DNA of 64,000 bases from Lachnospiraceae bacterium (GCA_015057635.1 SVEB01000020.1:1-64000); one strand, 5' to 3'; positions 8,872 to 18,095 are shown, counted from the first letter of the stretch. Numbers and translations are program-made. Notes: generated by a model not told the origin, from the sequence alone.

Positions 8872-9627
8872 ATGCAGGAGTTATTACATGTTGGAGAGCG
8901 GATCGATGACCTGCAGTGCAAAGGTTATCAGATCATTCAAAATAAAGAGAAATTCTGTTACGGAATCGATGCGGTGCTTTTAGCAGGGTTTGCGAAAGTA
9001 AAAGCTGGTGAGAATGTATTGGATCTCGGAACCGGAACAGGGGTAATCCCGATATTATTAGAGGCAAAGACAAAGGGACGTCATTTTACCGCGTTGGAGA
9101 TTCAGGAAGAGAGCGCAGATATGGCAAGAAGAAGCGTGATGCTGAATAAGATCACGGATAAGATGGATGTGGTGACCGGTGATATCAAAGAGGCATCAAA
9201 AATCTTTGGAAAAGGAGTATTTGATGTGGTGACAACCAATCCTCCTTATATGAACAATCACCACGGTCTTGTGAACCCTCATATGCCAAAGGCGATCGCA
9301 CGTCATGAGCTGTTATGTTCGCTTGAGGACGTGATAAGGGAAGGTTCAGCCGTATTAAAGGAAAATGGCCGTTTTTACATGGTACATCGCCCATTCCGCC
9401 TTGCGGAGATCATTACGGTCATGGTAAGACACCGCTTGGAGCCAAAACGCATCCGTTTTGTTCATTCCTATGTGGAAAAGGAGCCGACGATGGTACTCAT
9501 CGAAGGCTTAAAGGGCGGTAATTCCATGGTAACGATTGAGCCACCGCTTATTGTTTATCAGGATAAGAACTGCTATACCGAGGAAATCCGAAAGATCTAT
9601 GGGATTGAGGATGAAGAAATAAAATAG
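8872..9627 (+). CDS. tRNA1(Val) (adenine-37-N6)-methyltransferase-like (YabB/TrmN6)
   Basis: This 251-residue SAM-dependent N6-adenine methyltransferase has motif I LDLGTGTGVIPILL and the catalytic TNPPYM, typical of adenine-N6 enzymes. It matches the YabB/TrmN6 family, which in E. coli modifies A37 of tRNA-Val; the target here is inferred. The start has TAGGAGTT upstream. It is followed after 21 nt by rsmI, as in the B. subtilis yabB-yazA-rsmI order with yazA missing. Confidence 0.86.
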   Translation: MQELLHVGERIDDLQCKGYQIIQNKEKFCYGIDAVLLAGFAKVKAGENVLDLGTGTGVIPILLEAKTKGRHFTALEIQEESADMARRSVMLNKITDKMDVVTGDIKEASKIFGKGVFDVVTTNPPYMNNHHGLVNPHMPKAIARHELLCSLEDVIREGSAVLKENGRFYMVHRPFRLAEIITVMVRHRLEPKRIRFVHSYVEKEPTMVLIEGLKGGNSMVTIEPPLIVYQDKNCYTEEIRKIYGIEDEEIK

Positions 9628-9648
9628 GAAAGAAGAGGATATTGCAGC

Positions 9649-10494
9649 ATGGCAGGTAAATTATATTTATGCGCTACTCCGATTGGAAATCTAGAGGATA
9701 TGACATTCCGTGCGGTCCGCATCTTAAATGAAGTGGATTTAATCGCAGCAGAGGATACAAGAAACAGTATTAAGCTCTTAAATCACTTTGACATCAAGAC
9801 ACCAATGACAAGCTACCACGAATTCAATAAATTCGATAAGGGACGCTATCTGGTGGAAAAGATGTTAGAGGGAACAAATGTGGCGGTCATCACAGATGCC
9901 GGAACACCGGGTATTTCCGATCCCGGTGAGGAATTAGTGAAGATGGCATATGAGGCAGGTATCGAAGTGACATCCCTTCCCGGAGCATCCGCAGTGATCA
10001 CAGCGCTTACGCTTTCCGGACTTTCCACAAGAAGATTTGCATTTGAGGCATTTCTTCCGGCAGATAAGAAGGAACGTCAGGACATCTTAAAGGAACTGGT
10101 AGATGAGACAAGAACGATCATTATGTATGAGGCGCCTCATCGCCTTTTAAAAACATTGGATTTATTGCTTGCCACATTAGGAAACCGAAGAATTACGATC
10201 TGTAGAGAGTTAACAAAGCGATACGAGCAGGCATTTGTGACGACTATTGAGGATGCCATTGCCTATTATGAAGAACATGAAGTAAAGGGTGAATGTGTCT
10301 TAGTCATCGAAGGAAGAAAGAAAGAAGAACTTGTTTTAGAAGAACGTGAAAAATGGCTTGCGCTGTCCGTTGGCGAACATATGGAACACTATATGAGTCA
10401 GGGAATGGATAAAAAAGAAGCGATGAAAGCAGTGGCAGCAGATCGAGGCTTAAAGAAGCGCGATATCTATGCAATGCTTTTAGAGGAAGAATAA
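9649..10494 (+). CDS. rsmI: 16S rRNA (cytidine-1402-2'-O)-methyltransferase
   Basis: This 281-residue tetrapyrrole-methylase-fold enzyme 2'-O-methylates C1402 in the decoding centre of 16S rRNA. Visible family motifs are ATPIGNLEDMTFRA near the N-terminus, IAAEDTRNS, GTPGISDPGEELV and LPGASAVITAL. Length is normal. It sits 21 nt after the trmN6-like gene with AGAGGAT upstream, and it is followed by a strong bidirectional terminator facing abrB. Confidence 0.96.
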   Translation: MAGKLYLCATPIGNLEDMTFRAVRILNEVDLIAAEDTRNSIKLLNHFDIKTPMTSYHEFNKFDKGRYLVEKMLEGTNVAVITDAGTPGISDPGEELVKMAYEAGIEVTSLPGASAVITALTLSGLSTRRFAFEAFLPADKKERQDILKELVDETRTIIMYEAPHRLLKTLDLLLATLGNRRITICRELTKRYEQAFVTTIEDAIAYYEEHEVKGECVLVIEGRKKEELVLEEREKWLALSVGEHMEHYMSQGMDKKEAMKAVAADRGLKKRDIYAMLLEEE

Positions 10495-10553
10495 TCACAA
10501 ACCGTGAAGCGTAAGAAATACGAATTCTTGTATGAGCTTACAAAGAAGAGAAT

Positions 10554-10588
10554 AAAAAAAGAAGCTGAAATTTTCAGCTTCTTTTTTT
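10554..10588. terminator. Bidirectional terminator between rsmI and abrB
   Basis: The perfect stem GAAGCTGAAA/TTTTCAGCTTC is flanked by seven A's on one side and seven T's on the other. Confidence 0.92.
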
Positions 10589-10649
10589 ATCTATTTATTT
10601 ATTATAAGAGAGCGTCTCGCGAAAGGTGCGGTCTTTATAATAAAATGAA

Positions 10650-10925
10650 TTATTCGATGATACCAGCAAGTTTCGCTAATTCAATGATAGAGCTCTTAGC
10701 TACTTTCTTACCGCAGTAATCGATAAGATCATCTTTTTCACCATTGAAAACGTCTGTTGGTTCATATTTCTGTAAAATGATTCTTCCTTCATCTACGAAG
10801 ATTTCTAATGGATCTCTTTCGCTTACACCAAGTGTTCTTCTTAATTCGATTGGTAAAGTGATACGTCCAAGTTCATCTAATTTTCTAACAATACCTGTGC
10901 TTTTCATGTAAAATTCTCCTTTCAA
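10650..10925 (-). CDS. abrB: AbrB/SpoVT-type transition-state regulator
   Basis: This 91-residue DNA-binding protein has an N-terminal swapped-hairpin AbrB fold. The characteristic opening is STGIVRKLDELGRITLPIEL, followed by RDPLEIFVDEGRIILQKY. AbrB proteins repress post-exponential genes in Firmicutes. The C-terminus carries a short extension rather than a second domain. AAAGGAG lies 8 nt before the ATG. It is divergent from spmA, consistent with a sporulation-linked setting. Confidence 0.93.
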   Translation of the reverse strand: MKGEFYMKSTGIVRKLDELGRITLPIELRRTLGVSERDPLEIFVDEGRIILQKYEPTDVFNGEKDDLIDYCGKKVAKSSIIELAKLAGIIE

Positions 10926-11241
10926 ACTGCCTGAAATTCTAGTAAAATGTAAAAATATGTTAATTACTGGAGCCGCTTATTATAAAATATCATAGGCCTA
11001 CCAAATAGTCAACTAAAAATATTATGACAAAATAGCATTATTTTAAGATTGGCTTTCGAAATAGTGAAATAACAACACAGCACAATAATTTGAAAAACAG
11101 CTACATTGATACTATTTTCATGATTTTAGCGTTCATTTTTGGAGAACAAATATAATTATATACAATATATGGGGAAAGACAAGCATAAGTTGTTCGGAAA
11201 TTTCATATGATTAAAAAAATACAAGGAAGTTACGAAGCAAG
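10926..11241. promoter_or_regulatory. AT-rich divergent promoter region between abrB and spmA
   Basis: These 316 nt are very AT-rich and lie between two divergent genes. No coding frame is supported. Several TATAAT-like hexamers occur, but none has a convincing -35 partner that I can fix. AT-rich DNA of this type is what AbrB proteins bind, so autoregulation is a reasonable inference rather than something shown here. Confidence 0.45.
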
Positions 11242-11823
11242 ATGATTAATTATCTATGGGGAATTATGATCGTTATTGGCGTCGTATATGGCGCTCTTAC
11301 AGGGAAAATGTCAAGTATAAGCACGGCTACAATTAATTCAGCAAAAGAGGCAGTGACACTATGCATCACAATGTTAGGTGTGATGTCCTTATGGATGGGG
11401 CTTATGTCGGTGGCAAGATCGGTAGGGCTGATGGATAAGCTGACAAGGGTGTTAAGACCTGTCATACGAATTTTGTTTCCGGACCTGCCAAAGGATCATA
11501 TCGTGAATGAGTATATCGCTTCGAATATGATTGCCAATATATTAGGCCTTGGCTGGGCGGCTACCCCAGTCGGCTTAAAGGCTATGAAAGAGTTAGCACA
11601 GTTAAACAATCACAGTGATCGGGCAAGTTGCGATATGTGTACATTCCTGATTATCAATATCTCGTCTTTGCAGCTGATACCGGTGAATATCATTGCCTAT
11701 CGCAGTCAGTATGGGAGTGTGAATCCGGCAGAAATACTGGGGGCGGGACTCCTTGCCACGACGATCTCTACGATTGTAGGGGTTGTTTTTTCAGTTGTAG
11801 CAAGAAAGACTTTTAAAAAGTAA
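11242..11823 (+). CDS. spmA: Spore maturation protein A (nucleoside-recognition membrane protein)
   Basis: This 193-residue polytopic membrane protein of the SpmA/nucleoside-recognition (Gate) family has hydrophobic segments at roughly residues 1-20, 40-60, 85-110 and 165-190. The conserved piece NMIANILGLGWAATPVGLKAM is visible around residue 93. In B. subtilis SpmA and SpmB are needed for spore core dehydration. AAGGAAG precedes the ATG. It is 11 nt upstream of spmB. Confidence 0.88.
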   Translation: MINYLWGIMIVIGVVYGALTGKMSSISTATINSAKEAVTLCITMLGVMSLWMGLMSVARSVGLMDKLTRVLRPVIRILFPDLPKDHIVNEYIASNMIANILGLGWAATPVGLKAMKELAQLNNHSDRASCDMCTFLIINISSLQLIPVNIIAYRSQYGSVNPAEILGAGLLATTISTIVGVVFSVVARKTFKK

Positions 11824-11834
11824 GGAGTTAAAAG

Positions 11835-12362
11835 ATGGGGTTTATTATTTATATATCGGATTACATCATACCGTTTTTATTTCTTTACATAATCGGATAT
11901 GGGCTGATCATGAAGAAGAATGTCTACGACGACTTTGTGAGTGGTGCAAAAGACGGATTTAAAGTTGTTCTGGATATTCTGCCTACCTTAATTGGATTAA
12001 TGGTCGCTATCGGGGTATTACGAGCTTCTGGAGCACTGGAAGCGTTGTCAGGACTCATTGCCCCTCTTACCTCAAAGATTATGTTTCCTTCTGAGTTAGT
12101 ACCGCTTGTCATTATTAAGATGTTCTCCTCCTCTGCCGCAACAAGCCTGGTACTCGATATCTTTAAGGAATTCGGTCCGGATTCGTATCTGGGAAGGCTG
12201 ACAAGCGTAATTATGAGCTGTACGGAAACGATTTTTTATACAATGGCCGTTTATTTTATGACCGCGAATGTAAAGAAGACGAGATATACATTAGCTGGGG
12301 CACTGGTGGCTACCTTTACCGGAGTTGTAGCAAGCGTCATTATAACCAATCTGGTTTTCTAG
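11835..12362 (+). CDS. spmB: Spore maturation protein B
   Basis: This 175-residue membrane protein is the partner of SpmA. It contains Gate-family features such as YDDFVSGAKDGFKV, ILPTLIGLMVAIGVLRASGAL and a conserved Ser/Ala-rich loop (FSSSAATSL). AAGGAG lies 7 nt upstream. The spmA-spmB pair supports an endospore-forming host. Confidence 0.9.
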   Translation: MGFIIYISDYIIPFLFLYIIGYGLIMKKNVYDDFVSGAKDGFKVVLDILPTLIGLMVAIGVLRASGALEALSGLIAPLTSKIMFPSELVPLVIIKMFSSSAATSLVLDIFKEFGPDSYLGRLTSVIMSCTETIFYTMAVYFMTANVKKTRYTLAGALVATFTGVVASVIITNLVF

Positions 12363-12500
12363 GGAAATCAAAATTTTAGATGAAGTAAAATCAGAAGAAG
12401 AAAGGGAAGAAGGAAAAGGAAGAAGGAAAAGGGAGCAGAAAGTCGCTCGGTATCTTTAAAGAAGTGGATGAAAAAAGACGTAAAGAAGAAGACTAAAATA

Positions 12501-12549
12501 AAAAGATCGATTGGCATATTCAGACGAATAAACCAATCGGTCTTTTTTT
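12501..12549. terminator. Bidirectional terminator between spmB and the membrane-protein gene
   Basis: AAAAGATCGATTGG pairs with CCAATCGGTCTTTT around an 18-nt loop, followed by a T-run. It separates convergent transcription units. Confidence 0.88.
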
Positions 12550-12560
12550 GCTCACATCAA

Positions 12561-13646
12561 TTATTCATAGGCTTGGAATGGATCTTCAGAAGCAGCAGCA
12601 ACTGCATCATTGTATTTGTAAGTCAGGAATGTCTGAAAATCTTTTCGATATACATTTTCCTGTTCTTTGCTGTAGCCAACTACCATATGAGGCTGATTGG
12701 ATGCATAGTTTTTCAAGATAAGGTCGGCAGCAGCTTCGGAACAGTTGATATTCATCTGTTTGTGGTTGATATCAAAAGTACGAACCATGCTTTCTGCACG
12801 TTTTCCGGTACGTTTGTAGTAGTAAGCCCATACCAGTTTCCGATTATCCAGGATACATGCATAGATACCGGATGTATAAAGTGTGAAACGTCTTCCGACC
12901 CAGACATTCTTGGAAACCTGCTCGGCAGATCCGAAATCTGCTTCAATCTGTTCCATGGATATGCGAGGGTTTGCGGCAACAAATTTCTTAAGGTTCTTAT
13001 CATAGCTTCCGCTAAGGAAACGGATGGCCAGATAGATTGCATAAATAAGCGGAATCACATGGAGTGCGGCATATACGTATACACCAGCGATATCGGTATT
13101 TCCAACTCTGCCATCACGGATATAGTAAGGCATCGCGATATCGGAATAGTCATATTCGAGCGCCTCGCCGATTTCTGCTACGGTTTCGTTATAATAAGTA
13201 AGAGCCTCGCCTTCTAACTTCGTAAATGTACCGGTTACCGTTATTTTGTTGCTTACCTGGTCGATATCCCCATACAACCAGTCTACCGTTTCATCCATCT
13301 GCGCATCTAAGGTGTCTTGCATATCTTTATCAAACTCGGCACCAAAAAACCAGAAATCAGCATCATCATATACGATATAGCTGAGGGTCTTAAGAGTTTC
13401 GACATTTGTCTTTGTATTAACCGTTGAATAGCTCATAAAGTCGGAAAGAACATATTCAACATCATAGGTAACATATTTGCCTTCGTAGTCGGCATAATCT
13501 GCACCGGGAACGAATGTTACAGGACCTTTCAAATAAGTAAAGATAGCAAAGTTAGATACAATCAGGGAACCGATTGAAATGGCAAGGGCGATTGCAATCT
13601 GTGTGAAGGTATTCTTTCTTGCTTTCTTTTTGAGTGCTTCAAGCAT
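12561..13646 (-). CDS. Membrane protein of unknown function with a C-terminal PH-like region
   Basis: I recognise this 361-residue protein only as a type of conserved hypothetical seen in Lachnospiraceae (possibly DUF6709). It has one membrane segment near residues 14-37. An extracytoplasmic domain of about 170 residues follows, rich in Asp, Tyr and Thr (for example YEGKYVTYDVEYVLSDF). A second membrane segment lies near 205-232. The cytoplasmic tail of about 125 residues has a beta-rich pattern (VWVGRRFTLYTSGIYACI). GGAGG lies 9 nt before the ATG. It is monocistronic. Confidence 0.8.
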   Translation of the reverse strand: MLEALKKKARKNTFTQIAIALAISIGSLIVSNFAIFTYLKGPVTFVPGADYADYEGKYVTYDVEYVLSDFMSYSTVNTKTNVETLKTLSYIVYDDADFWFFGAEFDKDMQDTLDAQMDETVDWLYGDIDQVSNKITVTGTFTKLEGEALTYYNETVAEIGEALEYDYSDIAMPYYIRDGRVGNTDIAGVYVYAALHVIPLIYAIYLAIRFLSGSYDKNLKKFVAANPRISMEQIEADFGSAEQVSKNVWVGRRFTLYTSGIYACILDNRKLVWAYYYKRTGKRAESMVRTFDINHKQMNINCSEAAADLILKNYASNQPHMVVGYSKEQENVYRKDFQTFLTYKYNDAVAAASEDPFQAYE

Positions 13647-13937
13647 TTTCTAATCCTCCGTATTATGTACAAATAGTGTGGTGCAATTCCACAAAATATC
13701 TTGATAAATGTGAAAGTTTGCATTTTACCGAGAAAAATGTGGTAATTAATACCATGAATTATAGTACCATATACAATATTTAGAAACAAGTAAAAAAGGT
13801 AAGTTGGTAAAAAAGTCCCATAAAAATATAAAAATTGATAGGAGTTATTTTGTAAAAGGTTTCAAAAGGATAAAAAATAGAGTATCATAAGAAAAAGAAT
13901 GCATCGAAAAAAGAGAAGGAAGTGGAGGAGGAGAACG

Positions 13938-14861
13938 ATGATCTATACGGTGACATTTAATCCATGTCTGGATTATTATATTCGGCTATCCCATTTTTCG
14001 GAGGGGGAATTGAATCGGAGCACAGCAGAAGCAATCTATCCGGGGGGCAAAGGAATTAATGTGTCCATCGTGCTTGGAAATCTGGGCATAGGAAGCAGGG
14101 CGCTTGGATTTCTAGGAGGGTTCAGCGGACAGGAGATCGAGAGGAGGCTAAAGCAGCATGGGAGCGATACGGACTTTGTGTGGCTTAAAGAAGGAAATTC
14201 GAGGATCAATGTAAAGCTTCAGGCAGAGCAGGAGACGGAGATCAACGCGGCAGGGCCTGTCATCGGCAAAATGGAACAGGATGCCTTTATGAAAAAGATC
14301 GAACAGATACAGGACGGGGATATCCTGATTTTGTCCGGAAACGTGCCTCGCAGCTTATCCGGGAATATGTATGAGAAAATCCTGACCGTAATAAGCCGGA
14401 AAAAGATACAGGTCGTGGCGGATACGACGGGAGAGGATCTGCGAATGATTTTGGGCTATCATCCGTTTTTGGTAAAACCAAATCATATTGAGCTTGGAGA
14501 GCTGTTTGGAATAAAGATCACAGAACCGGAAGAGGCCATCCACTATGCCAAAAAATTACAAGAAGAAGGAGCCGCAAACGTTATTGTCTCAATGGCTGAA
14601 AAAGGGGCGGTAATGGTAGCTCAAAATAAAGAGACGTATCGGATGGAGGCACCGGCAATCAAGGTATGCAATTCTGTCGGAGCAGGAGATTCCATGGTAG
14701 CAGGATTTGTGGCAGAGTATGAGAGAACAAAAAATTTAAGACAGGCATTTTTCATGGGAGTATATACTGGAAGCGCATCGGCAAAAACGAAATGGCTTTG
14801 CACCAGAAAAGAAGTGGAGGATCTGATCGCGGCATCGCCAATTCGTTCCCGCATAGAATGA
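13938..14861 (+). CDS. fruK: 1-phosphofructokinase / tagatose-6-phosphate kinase family (PfkB) sugar kinase
   Basis: This 307-residue ribokinase-fold kinase has FNPCLDYYIRL at the start, the substrate loop YPGGKGINVSIVLGNLG, and the catalytic C-terminal NSVGAGDSMVAGF, in which the Asp is the catalytic base. These are features of the FruK/LacC branch, which phosphorylates fructose-1-phosphate or tagatose-6-phosphate. I chose ATG 13938 because TGGAGGAGGAG lies just upstream. No fructose PTS genes or DeoR regulator are adjacent, so the pathway is not set by context. Confidence 0.85.
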   Translation: MIYTVTFNPCLDYYIRLSHFSEGELNRSTAEAIYPGGKGINVSIVLGNLGIGSRALGFLGGFSGQEIERRLKQHGSDTDFVWLKEGNSRINVKLQAEQETEINAAGPVIGKMEQDAFMKKIEQIQDGDILILSGNVPRSLSGNMYEKILTVISRKKIQVVADTTGEDLRMILGYHPFLVKPNHIELGELFGIKITEPEEAIHYAKKLQEEGAANVIVSMAEKGAVMVAQNKETYRMEAPAIKVCNSVGAGDSMVAGFVAEYERTKNLRQAFFMGVYTGSASAKTKWLCTRKEVEDLIAASPIRSRIE

Positions 14862-14906
14862 TTTGCTAAGGGAATGCTTTAAGTACAGGAATTGTGCAAC
14901 TATACA

Positions 14907-14935
14907 TTGCCAAAAACACGTTTTCAACTTATAAT
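14907..14935 (+). promoter_or_regulatory. Sigma-A-type promoter for tatD-rsmA
   Basis: TTGCCA and TATAAT are separated by exactly 17 nt, about 50 nt upstream of tatD. Confidence 0.7.
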
Positions 14936-14988
14936 ACAATAAGATTTTTATTTGTAACGAAGCAAGAAATGAAAGAAAGGTACTGGCT

Positions 14989-15777
14989 ATGATAATAGAT
15001 ACCCATGCGCATTATGACGATGAAGCATTTAACGAGGACAGAGATGCGCTTTTAACTTCTTTTGCAGAGAATGACATAGAGATGGTAGTGAACGTGGGCG
15101 CAAGCCTTAAGACAAGCGAGAATACGATCAAACTTACAAAGCAGTATCCGTTTGTGTATGGTGCGATCGGTGTTCATCCAAGCGAGACGGCAGAGTTAAA
15201 TGAAGAGAATTTTAAGTTCTTAGAAGAGAATATAAAGGACGAAAAGATTGTGGCGGTAGGCGAGATTGGTCTGGATTATTACTGGGATACACCGGAACGC
15301 GAAATACAGACCAAGTGGTTTAAAAGACAGTTAAGCCTTGCAATTAAAGAGGATATGCCGGTTATTATCCACAGCAGGGATGCGGCAAATGATACGCTTG
15401 TTATTATGAAGGAAGCTAAAAAAGAGGCGGAGATGGCAGGAAAGAAGCTAAGAGGCGTGATCCACTGCTTCTCTTATACAAAAGAGATGGCGAGAGAGTA
15501 TGTGAAGATGGGCTTTTATCTTGGAATCGGAGGCGTCCTTACGTTTAAGAATGCAAGAGTATTAAAGGAAGTGGTAGAGGATATTCCAATCGAACATCTT
15601 GTATTAGAGACAGACTGTCCGTATCTTTCCCCGGAACCAAACAGAGGAAAGCGAAATTCTTCCTTAAACCTTCCTTATATCATCAATGCGATTGCAGATA
15701 GCAAGAATTTAACATATGCAGAGGTTGTGTCTATTACAAACCAGAATGCAAAAAGATTATATCAACTAGAAAAATAG
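14989..15777 (+). CDS. tatD: TatD family metal-dependent DNase/hydrolase
   Basis: This 262-residue TIM-barrel metal hydrolase has the metal-binding opening DTHAHYDDEAF, the acidic GEIGLDYYW, the VIIHSRDA histidine segment, GVIHCFSYT, and the final LVLETDCPYLSP. All expected ligands are visible. TatD proteins act as 3'-5' exonucleases or deacylases. It precedes rsmA by 14 nt, the same order as B. subtilis yabD upstream of ksgA but without rnmV between them. Confidence 0.94.
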   Translation: MIIDTHAHYDDEAFNEDRDALLTSFAENDIEMVVNVGASLKTSENTIKLTKQYPFVYGAIGVHPSETAELNEENFKFLEENIKDEKIVAVGEIGLDYYWDTPEREIQTKWFKRQLSLAIKEDMPVIIHSRDAANDTLVIMKEAKKEAEMAGKKLRGVIHCFSYTKEMAREYVKMGFYLGIGGVLTFKNARVLKEVVEDIPIEHLVLETDCPYLSPEPNRGKRNSSLNLPYIINAIADSKNLTYAEVVSITNQNAKRLYQLEK

Positions 15778-15791
15778 AAATGAGGTAGATC

Positions 15792-16673
15792 ATGGCTTCT
15801 TTAGGTGATCCAAAAAATACAATTGCGATATTAAACAAATACCAGTTCATGTTCCAGAAAAAATTCGGGCAGAACTTCTTAATCGATACTCATGTGCTGG
15901 AAAAAATCATCCGTTCCGCAGGGGTAACAAAGGATGATATGGTGCTTGAAATCGGACCCGGAATCGGAACGATGACACAGTATCTGTGTGAGAATGCAAG
16001 AGAAGTAATTGCAGTCGAGATTGACAAGAACCTGATTCCAATCTTAAGAGAGGATACATTAGCAGAGTATGATAATGTGACTGTTATCAACGAAGATATC
16101 TTAAAGGTAGATATTAAGAAGCTGGTGGAAGAAAAAAATCAGGGAAGACCAATTAAAGTCGTGGCAAACCTTCCATATTATATTACAACTCCGATCATCA
16201 TGGGGCTTTTCGAAGCGCATGTGCCAATCGAGAATATTACGGTTATGGTTCAGAAAGAAGTGGCAGACCGTATGCAGTCCGGTCCTGGAAGCAAGGATTA
16301 CGGCGCGCTTTCCTTAGCGGTACAGTATTATGCCGATCCATATATCGTAGCAAATGTTCCACCGAACTGTTTTATGCCAAGACCGAATGTAGGATCTGCC
16401 GTTATCCGTCTGACCCTTCATAAGGAACCACAGATCGTGGTAAAAGATGAAAACTTAATGTTCCGTCTGATCCGTGCATCCTTTAACCAGAGAAGAAAGA
16501 CATTAGTAAACGGATTAAACAATTCTCCAGAAATCTCTCTTCCAAAAGAAGTGATCACAGAGGCGATTACAGAACTTGGCGTATCGGAAAAGATACGAGG
16601 CGAGGCGCTTACCTTAGAGCAGTTTGCGAAATTAAGCGACATAATTTATGAACTGTTAAGAGCACGCGCGTAA
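15792..16673 (+). CDS. rsmA: 16S rRNA dimethyladenosine transferase
   Basis: This 293-residue SAM-dependent enzyme dimethylates A1518 and A1519 of 16S rRNA. Motifs are QKKFGQNFLID, the SAM loop LEIGPGIGTMT, the acidic VIAVEID and the catalytic NLPYYITTP. The C-terminal helical domain has the FNQRRKTL signature. GAGGT lies upstream of the ATG. Length and order are normal. Confidence 0.96.
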   Translation: MASLGDPKNTIAILNKYQFMFQKKFGQNFLIDTHVLEKIIRSAGVTKDDMVLEIGPGIGTMTQYLCENAREVIAVEIDKNLIPILREDTLAEYDNVTVINEDILKVDIKKLVEEKNQGRPIKVVANLPYYITTPIIMGLFEAHVPIENITVMVQKEVADRMQSGPGSKDYGALSLAVQYYADPYIVANVPPNCFMPRPNVGSAVIRLTLHKEPQIVVKDENLMFRLIRASFNQRRKTLVNGLNNSPEISLPKEVITEAITELGVSEKIRGEALTLEQFAKLSDIIYELLRARA

Positions 16674-16708
16674 AGGTAGCCTGGGACTCATAAATTCGGG
16701 AGGATAAA

Positions 16709-17677
16709 ATGGTAAAAGTGAAGAAGTTATGCCGCCTGAATGGACGACAGAGAGAAGAAATCAGGGAGCTAGAGGCACAATGTAAGGAAAAGGACAGAAC
16801 CAAGAAGAGTGTTTATCTGTCAGCAGACCAAAACGCGCGAAAGAATGTAAAATGTTTTTACCTACATTATGATGAGGAACAGTTAGACGGATTCTTATGT
16901 GCGGATATCACGGATGAGGAGACGGCGGAGTTATACGCGTTCGTACATCCAGAGAAACGACACAGAGGAATCTTTAGCAGGCTTCTTAATCTGGCAATTG
17001 ATGAGTTAGAAAAGGCAGGCATCGAATATTTTTATGGCCTCTACGAGCCGACTCCTTACGTTACGAATAAGGCGCTGTTAGGCGTAGATGCAGAATATTC
17101 CTATTCAGAATATATGATGTGCTACCAGTATCCGCTAACAGATGATGACAGGGATTCTATAAAAGGTTTAAAAGGTCGAGAGAGTTTCATAGAAGAAAGA
17201 AAAGCAAAAGAAATCGGAGCGAAGGAAAGCACAGATACCCAAAGTGATCCGGAAAAGACCGGTATTCTAAGGCTTGCAGAAGCAGAAGACGCTGCATTTT
17301 GCACTGACTTTTTAGAAGCGGTATTTCAGTTTGAGAAGGAAGAAGCGAAGGAACGATTTGAAAACTTCCAGTCCGCTTCGGATTCCCGTTCTTATGTATT
17401 CTTAAGAAATGGAGAGAAGATCGGGTTTTGCAGCATCTATTCTTCGAAGAACACGAATACCATCTTCGATCTTGGTATCCTTCCGGCTTATCAGGGAAAT
17501 GGAAACGGCACCTTATTGTTAAGCCTTCTGTTAGAGTGCCTGCAACAGGATACGGCAGAAGACGGAACTCCAAAAGAAATCCTTCTTCAGACCGGCAGTT
17601 ATAATGAACCGGCCGTAGCACTCTATAAATCCTCCGGTTTTTTGATCAAAGACCAGATCGATTATTATATGTTCTAA
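16709..17677 (+). CDS. Double GNAT-domain acetyltransferase
   Basis: This 322-residue protein contains two acetyltransferase-like halves. The first (about residues 20-130) has a weak acetyl-CoA motif near AFVHPEKRHRGIFSRLL. The second (about residues 185-322) has the better motif LGILPAYQGNGNGTLLL followed by YNEPAVALYKSSGF. A Lys/Glu-rich linker joins them. Such proteins acetylate small molecules or peptide N-termini; the substrate is unknown. GGGAGG lies 7 nt before the ATG. It is probably co-transcribed with the following Cys-rich gene. Confidence 0.82.
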   Translation: MVKVKKLCRLNGRQREEIRELEAQCKEKDRTKKSVYLSADQNARKNVKCFYLHYDEEQLDGFLCADITDEETAELYAFVHPEKRHRGIFSRLLNLAIDELEKAGIEYFYGLYEPTPYVTNKALLGVDAEYSYSEYMMCYQYPLTDDDRDSIKGLKGRESFIEERKAKEIGAKESTDTQSDPEKTGILRLAEAEDAAFCTDFLEAVFQFEKEEAKERFENFQSASDSRSYVFLRNGEKIGFCSIYSSKNTNTIFDLGILPAYQGNGNGTLLLSLLLECLQQDTAEDGTPKEILLQTGSYNEPAVALYKSSGFLIKDQIDYYMF

Positions 17678-17714
17678 CATTAGAATGCAGAGAAACCGGG
17701 AAAGGGGAGAATGT

Positions 17715-17966
17715 ATGGAGAATAATTCGAGATATTTTAAGAACACCGCATGTGAATACTATCCATGCCATAAAGGAGTGGAAGATTTCAATTGTTTATT
17801 CTGTTTCTGTCCGATGTACCGCCTAAAAGCGTGCCCTGGAAAACCAGAATATATCGAACATGACGGAAAGCGCATTAAAAGCTGCGGCGACTGTACGTTC
17901 CCGCATCGTCCGGAAAACTACGATAAAATCATGAAAGTGCTTGCCGCTAACAAATACATGGATTAA
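17715..17966 (+). CDS. Cysteine-rich small domain protein
   Basis: This 83-residue protein fits the Cys-rich small domain family (PF04071). Cysteines occur as CEYYPCHKG, CLFCFCPMY, CPGKPEY and SCGDCTFPH, enough for one or two zinc or Fe-S sites. Function is unknown; relatives are often fused to or near cobalamin biosynthesis enzymes, which are not seen here. ATG 17715 with AAGGGGAGA upstream is preferred over an upstream in-frame ATG at 17685. The last codons are part of a long palindrome. Confidence 0.8.
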   Translation: MENNSRYFKNTACEYYPCHKGVEDFNCLFCFCPMYRLKACPGKPEYIEHDGKRIKSCGDCTFPHRPENYDKIMKVLAANKYMD

Positions 17967-18056
17967 AAAGACAGAGCGCAGAATGACGGCGGCGGACTCG
18001 GAATTATTTCCGAAATGTCCGCCGCCGTCATTCTGCGCACTCTGTCTTTTTAATCC
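17960..18056. terminator. Very long palindromic bidirectional terminator
   Basis: Arms of about 40 nt match almost perfectly: GGATTAAAAAGACAGAG on the left against CTCTGTCTTTTTAATCC on the right, then GCAGAATGACGGCGGCGGAC against its complement, and a small tip. The palindrome starts inside the last codons of the Cys-rich gene. It has A-runs and T-runs at both bases and lies between convergent genes. Confidence 0.85.
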
Positions 18057-18095
18057 TCTCCTTTCTGGATTTCAGCACTGGAGAGGCACTAAAGT

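Noticed and set aside
12468-13217. 249-codon plus-strand open frame opposite the membrane-protein gene
   Set aside because: It starts within a terminator and is antisense to a gene that has a ribosome binding site and clear membrane topology.
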